A DNA stretch of 64,000 nt. It comes from Lichenihabitans psoromatis (GTDB taxonomy: Bacteria; Pseudomonadota; Alphaproteobacteria; Rhizobiales; Beijerinckiaceae). The DNA is taken from positions 1,847,501-1,911,500 of the forward strand of contig NZ_CP036515.1 of NCBI RefSeq assembly GCF_004323635.1. The letters are read 5' to 3'. Position 1 is the stretch's first letter. Every line of letters begins with the position of its first letter. The position numbers and the translations under genes were made by a program. The notes beneath the pieces were generated by a model that had not been told where the DNA came from, ran no database searches, and saw only the letters and a program-made list of their open reading frames with translations. Positions 25,656-34,048 of the stretch are shown one piece after another.

Positions 25656-27011
25656 TCAGCCCTCGCGGTCGAGATCGGCCGCGAAAGCGAGTTCCATCGT
25701 GGTGCGGCTCCCACGCTCGACCGACATCTCCAGCGTCCCGCGATGCAGCCTCATGATGCGCCGGACGATCTCCAGCCCGATACCGGACGGGTCCGGCAAG
25801 CCATCACCGGGCATGCCCGGTGATGGCTCCTGACGAAGCAGGCCGGCATCGTCGCTCACCGACACGCGAGCGCCGGGACCGGCCGTGACCTCGATGGCGG
25901 TGCGCCCGGGTGTGTGCCGGATGGCATTCTCGATGAGGTTGCGGACTGCGTTCTCGATCAACGAAGGGTGGCCTTCCACCGTTGCGGCGCCAGCGTCCTC
26001 AAAGGCGATCGTGTCCTTGTGGTCGTAGACCCATGGCGCGACGTCGCTGACGACCGCTCGGCTCAGGGCAGCCAAGTCGATCGACCGGAACGTCGATCGG
26101 TCGGCGCCTTCCAGCCGGCCGAGATCGGTGATCTGTGCGACGAAGTGGGTTAGCGCGTCGAGGTCCTGCTCGATCTTTCGCGCGCGCGGATGCTCGATGT
26201 TGCCGAGTTCGAGCTTCACCATCGCCAACGGCGTCCGGATCTCGTGAGCGATGGCGGTGGTGTAGACGCGCTGGGCCTGCATCAGCGCGTTGATGCGCAC
26301 CAGCATGCGGTTCACGGCCGCACCGAGGTTGGCGACCTCCCTCGGCATCCCCGCGATCTCGATCGTCTGGCTGGGGTCGAGCGGATCGATGTGCTCGGCC
26401 TGCGAGGCCGCCCGCTCCACCGGTCGCAGCGCGAGCTTCACCGACAGCAGGATGCCGCCAAGCACGAAGACGAGCATGATGGACATCGGGACGGCAAGGT
26501 GGTCGCCGAGTTCTCGTCCGAGAACGTGCCACATCACGCGTTCGTGGTCATCGAGCACCGCGACCTCGACGAAGATCTTTGCGCCATGAACATCGAACGA
26601 TTGGCCACCGGCGACCGCGATCGGCTTGCCGCGCCGCAGCAGGCGCGACCAAAGATCGGGCGGGTTCACTTCCTGCGGCAGCAGATGTAGAGCGCAGCTC
26701 GCGTCGCAATTTGAGAACACGACTCGCCCCTCCGGTGTGCGCACGCGGGTGAAGTAGTCGCCGTTCGATCCCTGGTAGCGCTTCATGCCGCGCGGGACCG
26801 CGTAAGTTGGGCCGCCCGGGCCGATGCTCACTCCCTTGACCAAAGCGGCAGTCTCGCCCTCGATCATCAGGGAGGCGAGCTTGGGATCGTCGAAATAGTA
26901 GTCGGCCAGCACGACGGCCACCTGCACGGTCATCGCGAGGAGCGCGAAGACGACGATGCGCGAGCCGACGATCCGTGCGAGCGACGGTAGCGTCCGACCC
27001 CGCTCAGGCAT
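25656..27011 (-). CDS. Membrane sensor histidine kinase
   Basis: 451 residues. Helix 1 is at about 17-36 and helix 2 at about 172-192, with a periplasmic sensor between them that contains a Cys pair (SNCDASCAL, residues 102 and 106). The phospho-acceptor is His256 in TTAIAHEIRTPLAMVK. The ATPase domain has LIENAVRNLIENAIRH and GIGLEIVRRIMRLH. The usual G1 motif is degraded to VSDDAGLL, and the segment that follows is encoded by a perfect 26-bp palindrome (25801-25826). It overlaps its response regulator gene by 8 bases. The close Cys pair suggests metal or thiol sensing; inference. Confidence 0.85.
   Translation of the reverse strand: MPERGRTLPSLARIVGSRIVVFALLAMTVQVAVVLADYYFDDPKLASLMIEGETAALVKGVSIGPGGPTYAVPRGMKRYQGSNGDYFTRVRTPEGRVVFSNCDASCALHLLPQEVNPPDLWSRLLRRGKPIAVAGGQSFDVHGAKIFVEVAVLDDHERVMWHVLGRELGDHLAVPMSIMLVFVLGGILLSVKLALRPVERAASQAEHIDPLDPSQTIEIAGMPREVANLGAAVNRMLVRINALMQAQRVYTTAIAHEIRTPLAMVKLELGNIEHPRARKIEQDLDALTHFVAQITDLGRLEGADRSTFRSIDLAALSRAVVSDVAPWVYDHKDTIAFEDAGAATVEGHPSLIENAVRNLIENAIRHTPGRTAIEVTAGPGARVSVSDDAGLLRQEPSPGMPGDGLPDPSGIGLEIVRRIMRLHRGTLEMSVERGSRTTMELAFAADLDREG
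25801..25826. repeat. Perfect 26-bp palindrome inside the kinase gene
   Basis: CCATCACCGGGCA (25801-25813) is followed directly by its exact reverse complement. It encodes residues SPGMPGDG-L in the ATP-lid region of the histidine kinase. Confidence 0.85.
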
Positions 27012-27687
27012 GCGCCTTGACCTCCCGCAGCAAATAGCCGGCGCCCCTCACAGTCTCGATGGCGATACCGGCCTCGACGGGTTCGAGCCGCTTGCGGAGG
27101 CGCGAGATCGCCAGTTCGACGGCATTGGTCGAGATCTCCTCCCCGAAGGCGGACAAGGCAATCTCGATCCGTTCCTTTGGCACCACGCGGTCGGCGTGGC
27201 GCAGCAACAACTCCAGGAGGGATCGCTCGCGGGGCGAGACCGGCACGATGGAACCCCCGACGCGAACCGATCCGGACGCCGGATCGAATTCGAGACGGCC
27301 GAACTCGATACGCTCCGCGCGGTGAGGCCCGCTACGCCGCAAAAGGGCGCGGCAGCGGGCCAGGAACTCGATGTGATTGAACGGCTTCATCAGAAAATCG
27401 TCGGCCCCGCAGTCGAGGGCGTCGACGCGGTCGTCGATCGAGCCCCGCGCCGTCAGGACGAGGATTGGCACGGACGAGCCCTGCGCCCTGAGCGACCTGA
27501 TCAACGACTTGCCATCGCCATCCGGGAGCCCGAGGTCGATGAGGACGAGGTCGTAGAGGATCGATCGCGAGGCCTCCGTGGCGGCCGCGATCGTGCCGAC
27601 CGCGTCCAGCATCCAGCCCGCCCCGCGGATCCGCTCGGTGAGCAGGTCGCGTAGGCGAACACTATCCTCCACCAGCAGCAGCCTCAT
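27004..27687 (-). CDS. OmpR-family response regulator
   Basis: 227 residues. The receiver has LLLVEDSVRLRD, phospho-acceptor Asp in YDLVLIDLGLPDGDG and Lys in DDFLMKPFNHIE; the winged helix is in VSPRERSLLELLLRHADRVV to ETVRGAGYLLRE. The QseB/PmrA-like receiver is complete. It is the first gene of the pair with the kinase on the minus strand. The divergent neighbour is the damaged cytochrome b561 gene starting at 27963, which is a likely former target. Confidence 0.9.
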   Translation of the reverse strand: MRLLLVEDSVRLRDLLTERIRGAGWMLDAVGTIAAATEASRSILYDLVLIDLGLPDGDGKSLIRSLRAQGSSVPILVLTARGSIDDRVDALDCGADDFLMKPFNHIEFLARCRALLRRSGPHRAERIEFGRLEFDPASGSVRVGGSIVPVSPRERSLLELLLRHADRVVPKERIEIALSAFGEEISTNAVELAISRLRKRLEPVEAGIAIETVRGAGYLLREVKAHA

Positions 27688-27962
27688 CGCGGCACTCCCC
27701 TGTTGGGGCTGACCTTACCGTCAGGAACGACCGCGCCGGGAAGTTTTCGCCGACGTTGACAGCAATCTGACAGGAGCGAGCGAGACGATGGGGGATGGAA
27801 TGCGGCGCATGCGCCGGCGCCCTGGGTGACGCACACCATGACGGGGCCACGGTCGCCTTTGATGACACGCTCCCGATGGTGGCTAAGCGCCTTGGTCGGC
27901 AGCGACGATGGCGGAGGCGCTCGCGACCGATGCAGGCCGAGCACCCATTAGAGAGGCTGAAC

Positions 27963-28628
27963 ATGACTGACATACGCTTGGCGGGGGCGACCCGAGCCTT
28001 GGCCGGTGAAGGCGGGCGGCCTCGCGGTGCCTAACGCTACGACGGCATGACCATCACGTTGCACTGGCTCACCGCCATCCTGGTCGTGACCTTGTTCAGC
28101 CTCGCCCACATCTGGTCGTTCTTTCCCCACGATGGGCCGACGCAGATCACGTTGCAGACCCTGCACGTCTCTCTTGGCGTCGTTCTCGCAGCGGGGCTGA
28201 TAACGCGACTTGTTTGGCGGCCATTCCTGGGGCGTCGGTTGCCTCCGGCAAGCCAAGGCCTCGCCGAGCTCGCGGCCAAGGGGATGCACTACGTCCTGTA
28301 TGGCCTGTTGATTGCGATGGTGATCGCCGGGTTCGGCAAAAGGTGGGTCCGCGGCCATGGGGTGGAGTTCTTCGGCACCAGCATACCGTCCCCAATCGTG
28401 CTCGATCCCTCATGGCGGTCGGCGTTCAACTGGGTCCACCATTGGGGTGCCTGGGCCATCATCGTGTTCGCCGGGTTCCATGCAGCCGCGGCCCTCTTTC
28501 ACCACTATGCCGTGCACGATGGCGTGCTCAGGCGGATGCTGCCCGGTCAGGAAGGTCCGACGACGGTTGATTGTGTTGAAAAACTCATTGTTCCAGCCCC
28601 GAGGCTCTCGTCGCTCAGTCAGTCTTGA
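27963..28628 (+). pseudogene. Cytochrome b561 with early stop codon and IS-interrupted 3' end
   Basis: A strong ribosome binding site (GAGAGG) precedes the ATG at 27963, but the frame stops after 23 codons at 28032-28034 (TAA). The same frame continues as RYDGMTITLHWLTAILVV from 28035; the ATG at 28047 could restart translation and give 193 residues. Four helices with His in LHWLTA, TLHVSLGVVL, MHYVLYGLLIAMVI and WVHHWGAWAIIVFAGFHAAAALFHHYAVHDG mark a b561. The IS at 28569 replaces the last residues; joining across the IS gives TTVTSGLTDRPVA then a stop at 30129-30131. A truncated but membrane-complete protein may still be made. Confidence 0.75.
28565..28568. repeat. Left copy of the IS target-site duplication (GGTT)
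   Basis: GGTT directly precedes the terminal inverted repeat of the IS and recurs at 30095-30098 directly after the other end. Removing the IS and one copy restores the cytochrome b561 frame. Confidence 0.75.
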
Positions 28629-30094
28629 AGCTTTTAGGTGGTCTTCACGCTGTCGCTGGCATTTGCAGCGGGATGAGCTTGGCGAGCTTGCGGAGGTTCT
28701 GGGCTGTAGCGGCGAGGTGGAACTCGTCTCTGGCACCGTTTGGACCGCGGAGCCGTAATCGATCGAGCTTCAGAATGCGTTTGAGGTGCGCGAACAGCAT
28801 TTCGACCTTCTTCCTTTCACGACGCGAGGTCTGATAGGCGTCGGTCTTGGCGATATCGCGTGCCATGTCGCGAGCGCCTTCGGAGATGGAACGTGGGATC
28901 TTGCGGGCGGGGGTGTTGGGGCAGCATCGCGGCTTCAGTGAGCAGATCTCGCAATCGCGCTTGCTGGCGCGGTAGCGCATCATGCCGTCCTGATCCACAA
29001 GCGGGCGCGTCTTCAGATACGTCTTTTGTCGCTGCCGCAGCGGCTTCCCGGCGGGGCAGGTGTAGGCATCGGCATGACGATCGTACGTGAATTCTGAACG
29101 ACTGAAGGTGCCGTCCTTGCGCGCGGATTTGTCGAACACGGGAATGTGCGGCTCGATCCCACGCTCGTGGACCAGCCACTCAAGCATCTCGGCTGAGCCG
29201 TACCCCGTGTCGGCGATCAGCCGCTGCGGCCACAACGCAAGGCGGTCGTAAGCCCGTTCGATCATGGTTCTGGCGGCAGTGACCTCGGCCTGACGCACGG
29301 CGGTCGAGGGCTCTACATCGACAATGACAGCATGTTGCACGTCGACGAGATAGTTCGTGCAGTAAGCGTAGAACGCAGGTCCACCCCAGGAGGCGGTCCA
29401 GCGTGCCGCCGGATCGACCGGTGAAATGAACTTCGGCTCGACCGGTGTGGCGGCCCCGAAAGCAGCATCGTCCAGGGTGGCAAGGTACTCCGCCACGGCC
29501 CTGTTCGCAGTCGGGTCGAGGTCCTCTGCCTTCGGCACGCCGCGCTGACGATGGGCATCGGCCGCGATCAGGCTGCCATCAACGGCAAAGCCTTCACCGC
29601 CGACCAGGCCTTCCGCTATGCAGCGACCGAGCACGTCCTCAAAAAGCTTGCGTAGGACGTCGCTCTCTCTGAACCGGCCGTGACGGTTCTTCGAGAAGGT
29701 CGAGTGATCGGGCACCGCGCCATCCAAGCCGAGCCCGCAAAACCAACGGTAAGCCAGATTGAGGTGGACCTCTTCACAGAGCCGCCTCTCTGAGCGGATG
29801 CCGGAGCAATAGCCCACGATTAGCATCCGGAGCAGCAGTTCCGGATCGATCGATGGCCGCCCGGTCGTGCTGTAGAAGGGTCGAAGATGCTCCCGCACGC
29901 CCTCCAGGTCGACGAAACGATCGACAGAGCGAAGCAGATGACCGGCCGGAACATGCCGCTCCAGGTTGAACCCGTAAAATAGCGGCTCCTGCGGGATCGA
30001 CTGTCTGCCCATCATGTCCGCGTTCTCCCCTTCGCCCAGGAGAACTGAATCAGGCAATCACAACTACTGCAACCACGCCTTTTTCAACACAATC
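28569..30094 (-). mobile_element. IS1182/IS5-superfamily insertion sequence, 1526 bp
   Basis: The left end GATTGTGTTGAAAAA (28569-28583) is the exact inverse of the right end TTTTTCAACACAATC (30080-30094), giving 15-bp terminal inverted repeats. GGTT flanks both sides as a 4-bp target duplication. A single intact transposase gene fills the element on the minus strand. The insertion cuts the last codons of a cytochrome b561 gene. Perfect ends and an intact gene suggest a recent insertion. Confidence 0.88.
28645..30015 (-). CDS. IS1182-family DDE transposase
   Basis: 456 residues from the ATG at 30015 preceded by GGGGAG; an in-frame ATG at 30057 lacks such a site. The N-terminal block RPSIDPELLLRMLIVGYCSGIRSERRLCEEV, then DHSTFSKNRHGRFRESD, is typical of IS1182/IS5 transposases. 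DDE candidates are AVDGSLIAADAH, LIADTGYGSAEML and the C-terminal RRERKKVEMLFAHLKRIL (Glu). A CxxCxxxxxC-like cluster (CEICSLKPRCCP) matches the family zinc-like insert. It has no frameshift, so it should be active. Confidence 0.9.
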   Translation of the reverse strand: MMGRQSIPQEPLFYGFNLERHVPAGHLLRSVDRFVDLEGVREHLRPFYSTTGRPSIDPELLLRMLIVGYCSGIRSERRLCEEVHLNLAYRWFCGLGLDGAVPDHSTFSKNRHGRFRESDVLRKLFEDVLGRCIAEGLVGGEGFAVDGSLIAADAHRQRGVPKAEDLDPTANRAVAEYLATLDDAAFGAATPVEPKFISPVDPAARWTASWGGPAFYAYCTNYLVDVQHAVIVDVEPSTAVRQAEVTAARTMIERAYDRLALWPQRLIADTGYGSAEMLEWLVHERGIEPHIPVFDKSARKDGTFSRSEFTYDRHADAYTCPAGKPLRQRQKTYLKTRPLVDQDGMMRYRASKRDCEICSLKPRCCPNTPARKIPRSISEGARDMARDIAKTDAYQTSRRERKKVEMLFAHLKRILKLDRLRLRGPNGARDEFHLAATAQNLRKLAKLIPLQMPATA

Positions 30095-30131
30095 GGTTAC
30101 CAGCGGCCTCACCGATCGCCCCGTCGCCTGA

Positions 30132-30441
30132 ACTCAGCCCCTCGGCACGGCTCCGAAGAGGGGTCGGCGCCGCCCGACGATCAACCGCCCATCTTCAAGC
30201 CGGTCACGGCCGCAAGGACCGTGCCGGATTTGGTCGCTGCGGAGGAGGACGGAGAGCCGTCAGGCTAGTAGTCGCCATCGGCGTCCTTGACGGTATGCCC
30301 TCGATCTCTGCCATTGGCCCGATGATGGGAGGCGAGTCTGACCCCGAGTGGGTAACATCGACGTGAGCTGACGGCTGATGGACAGGTCGCGTCCCTAAGA
30401 GTGCGGCGGCGGTACTTCACCGTCGCATCGAGGCACTGCTG
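30132..30441. other. Intergenic region after the IS
   Basis: About 310 bases between the restored end of the cytochrome gene and the GT39 gene. A short open stretch reading PIFKPVTAARTVPDLVAAEEDGEPSG (to 30268) is seen but is not recognisable. No terminator or repeat found. Confidence 0.3.
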
Positions 30442-32091
30442 TTGAGTTCATCACATCGCGCGTCCGTTGCGGCGGCATCGGTCGGCTCGTCGAACAAGCC
30501 CGCGCACCGCTTGGCCGAAGAGGCCTCCGTGGGTGCGGCTTCCTCTGCTTGGCTCCTGGCGCGTCCGGCGGCGACCGCGGCCCTGATCATCGCGGTCTTC
30601 CTCGCGGTCCGCCTCGTCCTGATGCTCGCCATTGGGTTCGGCAACGACGAGGCCTACACCCTCGCCGGTGCACGGGCCCTGCACCTCTCCTATTTCGACC
30701 ATCCGCCGTTGCACATCTGGCTGGCGCATGTGGCTTCGCTGGTGGTCGGGGAGACCCGGTGGGTGCGGCTGCCCTTCGTGCTGCTCTTTGCGGGAACGGG
30801 GTGGCTGCTGTTCCTCATCACGCGACATCTCTACGGGCCGCAATCCGCCGTCTGGAGCGTGCTCGCGCTCAACCTGTCGATCTTCTTCACCGTCTCGGCG
30901 GGCGGCTGGGTCGTGCCAGACGGCGTCCTGATCTTCAGCCTGCTCGCGGCGGTCCACGCGCTGCTGCCGGTCCTGACACCGAAGCAGAACGGTGATACGG
31001 CGTCGCCATGGCGGGCTTGGCTGCTGGCGGGCCTGTGGTTCGGGCTGGCCGGCCTGTCAAAGTACAACGCGATCCTGATCGCGCTAGGGCTCGTCGCCTT
31101 CATCGTCGCCTCTCCTCGGCACCGGCGCTGGCTCGCGCATCCCGCCCCTTATCTCGGCGCGCTTGTGGCGCTCGTCATCCTGACGCCGGTGCTGGTTTGG
31201 AATGCCCGCAACGGGTGGGTGTCGTTCGCCTTCCAGACGTCGCGCGGTCTCCCGCAGTCCGGCCTGCACCCCGTGCAAGTGCTCGCCATGATGGCCGGCG
31301 AAGCGGCGTTCCTCTCTCCGTGGGTGGTCGTTCCTCTGGTCGCCGCGCTCGTCGGCGCCTGCCGCTCTCCGGGCCGGGACGCGGACCGCCTCATGCTGGC
31401 GTTGTCGCTGCCGGCCATCGTGATCTTCTCGATCGCGCCGCTCTGGAGCACGCGGGGGCTCCCGCATTGGCCGATGCCCGGGTGGCTGTTCGTCTTCCCG
31501 GTCCTCGGCGCCTGGGTCGAGAAGAGCCACTCGCGCTGGTTCTCGCCACCCAAATGGGCGATCGGATCGACTGTCGCATTCGCCGTGGTGCTGGTGGTCG
31601 CGGTGGGCTTGACCGCCGAAGGATGGGCGTCGCGCGGCGTGGCGGCCTCGGGGGCGGGACGAGACCCGACTTTGGAGAGCCTCGACTGGACCGCGCTTCG
31701 CAACGCCGATGCGGTAGTCGCCACGCACCCGGCCTTCGTGGTGACCACGCGGTGGATGGACGCTGGCAAGATCGCCCTCGCCCTTGGAAAGGACGTGCAG
31801 GTCGCCATCTTCTCTGACGATCCCCGACAGTTCGCCTTCGGTCCCTCGATCGACCGCTTCATCGGCCAGGACGCCCTCGTCATCGTGCCGGCGCCGTTGC
31901 TCGCCGAGCAGCTGCCGCGCTTGAAGCCGTACTTCACGACCTTCGATCTTCCCGAGCATGTCTGGCTCGGCCGGCACGGTCGCGACGAGGTCGAGCTTGC
32001 GATCGTCCCAGCCCATGGCCTGCTCAGGCCCTATCCGCTTCCCTACCCGTCGACAGGTTCCGCAACCGAGTCGACCGGAGTACGGCCGTGA
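30442..32091 (+). CDS. ArnT/PMT-like GT39 family glycosyltransferase
   Basis: 549 residues with about 11 membrane helices after a polar N-terminus of about 45 residues. The first periplasmic loop carries the GT39/PMT_2 acidic motif GNDEAYTLAGARALHLSYFDHPPLHIWLAH, in which the paired acidic residue and the DHPP block define the family. Members use a polyprenyl-phosphate sugar donor to modify lipid A, hopanoid or protein in the periplasm. The start is uncertain because residues 1-40 are low in structure. A GT2-GtrA donor synthase gene overlaps the stop by GTGA (32088-32091), so the pair supplies and uses the same donor. Confidence 0.85.
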   Translation: MSSSHRASVAAASVGSSNKPAHRLAEEASVGAASSAWLLARPAATAALIIAVFLAVRLVLMLAIGFGNDEAYTLAGARALHLSYFDHPPLHIWLAHVASLVVGETRWVRLPFVLLFAGTGWLLFLITRHLYGPQSAVWSVLALNLSIFFTVSAGGWVVPDGVLIFSLLAAVHALLPVLTPKQNGDTASPWRAWLLAGLWFGLAGLSKYNAILIALGLVAFIVASPRHRRWLAHPAPYLGALVALVILTPVLVWNARNGWVSFAFQTSRGLPQSGLHPVQVLAMMAGEAAFLSPWVVVPLVAALVGACRSPGRDADRLMLALSLPAIVIFSIAPLWSTRGLPHWPMPGWLFVFPVLGAWVEKSHSRWFSPPKWAIGSTVAFAVVLVVAVGLTAEGWASRGVAASGAGRDPTLESLDWTALRNADAVVATHPAFVVTTRWMDAGKIALALGKDVQVAIFSDDPRQFAFGPSIDRFIGQDALVIVPAPLLAEQLPRLKPYFTTFDLPEHVWLGRHGRDEVELAIVPAHGLLRPYPLPYPSTGSATESTGVRP

Positions 32092-33302
32092 TCGCTGGCC
32101 ACAGCCGTCAGAACCATTCGGAACCCTGTCCGGCACCGCTGCTGTCCGTCATCGTCCCGACGTTCAATGAACGTGACAATGTCCCGATCCTGTTCGACCG
32201 GTTGGCCGTCGTGCTGCGCGACATCCTTTGGGAAATGATCGTCGTCGACGATGACTCGACAGACGGGACGTGGGATTGGGCGAGGCGGAAGGGGGCGACG
32301 GACGCCCGGCTCCGTTGCCTGCGCCGCGTCGGTCGGCGTGGTTTGGCGGGGGCCTGCCTTGAGGGAGCCCTGTGCTCCTCGGCGCCGGTTATCGCCGTCA
32401 TCGACGGCGACCTGCAACACGACGAAACGATCCTCGCGGCGATGTGGCGGCTCGTCGCCGACCGGGAAGCCGATCTCGTCATCGGAACGCGTCGCGACCC
32501 CGGCGGTGTCGACGGGGCGATGAGTGCCCTCCGCCGCAGGCTGAGCGGCGTCGGAGCGACGCTCTCTCGCATCGTGCTCAAGCGTGCCGTTGCCGATCCG
32601 ATGAGCGGCTTTTTCATGGTTCGACGCGACCTCATTGAGACGATCGCGCCGTCCCTCGTATCCGACGGCTTTAAGATCCTCCTCGACGTCCTGCTGCATA
32701 TCCCCTGCGACGTGCGCGTCGCGGAAGTCGTTTACGATTTTCGAGAGAGGGGCGAAGGGGACAGCAAGCTCGATGCTCGCGTGCTTGTCGACTATGTGGG
32801 GCTGATCGTCCATCGCCTCTCCGGCGACCTCGTCCCCATCCGTATGACGGCTTACGTCCTCGTCGGTCTGGCAGGTCTCCTCGCCCACATTCTCCTCCTC
32901 CGGGCCATGATCCACGTCACCCCGAAGCTCGGCTTCCACGCGATGGAGACTTTGGCGTCCTTCGGCGCCATGCCTGTCAACTTCCTCCTAAACAACGCTC
33001 TAACGTTTCGCGAGCGGCGGGTTCGGGGCTGGTCGATGGTGCCGGCCCTCGTCCTTTTCGGCGCCGTTTGCAGCGTCGGGGTCCTGGCCAACCTCAGCGT
33101 GGCGACCTGGATCTTCGCGGACGCGCCACGATGGTGGCTGGCGGGCTTCCTCGGCGCGTTGGTCAGCGCGTTTTGGAACTATGCCGTGAGCGCCGTCGTC
33201 GTGTGGCCGCTCAAAAGGGCACGCGTCATGCCCTATGCCGTCGCGACCGAAGCGTGGGAGGACGACGCGCCTGGACCGGCAGCCGTTAGGCACTCTCCAT
33301 GA
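32088..33302 (+). CDS. Polyprenyl-phosphate glycosyltransferase fused to GtrA domain
   Basis: 404 residues from a GTG overlapping the GT39 stop. Residues about 16-250 are a GT2 (DPM1-like) catalytic domain: SVIVPTFNERDNV, IVVDDDSTDGT, IAVIDGDLQHDE and DPMSGFFMVRRDLI. Residues about 265-390 are a GtrA-like membrane domain with four helices (MTAYVLVGLAGLLAHI, FLLNNALTFRERR, WNYAVSAVVVW). It makes undecaprenyl-phosphate sugar and may help flip it, supplying the coupled GT39 enzyme. The sugar (mannose, glucose or aminoarabinose-like) cannot be told. Confidence 0.87.
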   Translation: MIAGHSRQNHSEPCPAPLLSVIVPTFNERDNVPILFDRLAVVLRDILWEMIVVDDDSTDGTWDWARRKGATDARLRCLRRVGRRGLAGACLEGALCSSAPVIAVIDGDLQHDETILAAMWRLVADREADLVIGTRRDPGGVDGAMSALRRRLSGVGATLSRIVLKRAVADPMSGFFMVRRDLIETIAPSLVSDGFKILLDVLLHIPCDVRVAEVVYDFRERGEGDSKLDARVLVDYVGLIVHRLSGDLVPIRMTAYVLVGLAGLLAHILLLRAMIHVTPKLGFHAMETLASFGAMPVNFLLNNALTFRERRVRGWSMVPALVLFGAVCSVGVLANLSVATWIFADAPRWWLAGFLGALVSAFWNYAVSAVVVWPLKRARVMPYAVATEAWEDDAPGPAAVRHSP

Positions 33303-33543
33303 GCCACGACGGACCGGCGGAACTCTACTGGCTGGCGGAGGGCGAGGTCATCACCTCCGAGACCTTCGACGTCGAACATTGGAACAAGCCCGGGGCGAGA
33401 CGGAGCGAGACGTTTCCCGTTGTTCAGCAGCGCTGATCTACGCACTGGACGCCACCTAGGCCCGGGGCGGGCTGGCGCCCTGGATATGGGTCGGCGCCGA
33501 GGTCCATTCACCGGAACGATCCAACCATGTCAGCCTCCTCTGA
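33299..33543 (+). pseudogene. Small hypothetical gene, frameshifted
   Basis: An ATG overlapping the previous stop by ATGA starts MSHDGPAELYWLAEGEVITSE, HWNKPGARRSETFPVVQQ (to about 33430). A one-base slip then moves the frame to ALIYALDAT, which meets a TAG and continues as GLAPWIWVGAEVHSPERSNHVSLL with a stop at 33541-33543. The pieces fit one coherent protein of about 80 residues. As it stands only 45 residues would be made. The family is not recognised; position suggests a former member of the glycosyltransferase operon. Confidence 0.5.
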
Positions 33544-33667
33544 CAAGTCGCTTGGCCTTTCGTCGCCATCGACGATGAGGTTGCCGACCCAGCAAACCGG
33601 CCCGACTCCCGATGACCAAGCCTTCCCGGCTCTTCCGGCGCACTGCCATCCAGAGGATCGACGAGAG

Positions 33668-33814
33668 ATGGCCCCGCCCCGAGGTTCGGGATCCAACTCC
33701 CTCGACAATGACGGGAGGACGTCGACTCTCCGCCCCTACATCATCGGGCGGCTCGCTTCCCTGAATGCCCATGATCGCAAGTTGCTGCGACTTCTGGAGG
33801 ACCTCGCCCATTAG
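33668..33814 (+). CDS. Small hypothetical protein, doubtful
   Basis: The frame is open from 33527, but only the C-terminal part (TLRPYIIGRLASLNAHDRKLLRLLEDLAH) looks protein-like. From the internal ATG at 33668 it would be 48 residues. No ribosome binding site stands out and no family is recognised. It lies between a decayed gene and the VIT1-type transporter. It may be a remnant or chance. Confidence 0.25.
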   Translation: MAPPRGSGSNSLDNDGRTSTLRPYIIGRLASLNAHDRKLLRLLEDLAH

Positions 33815-34048
33815 CTACCGATGACCCCAAGGCCGTTCTGCTGCGGCCGAATGCGGGAGCTTTGACCGACCAATGGCACTACCAGGGCTCGCGGCGGAGC
33901 TTCAGCTCGGCTTCGTCCCATCCCGCCGCCGCCGCACTGGTCCATCATCTGGTACGGTGTCCTGCTTTGGCGAACGCCGCCTCCGGCACGCGTCGCGGAA
34001 ACGACGTTGGCCACTTACACCGGTCCACAGGGCCTGGAAGGATCGACG

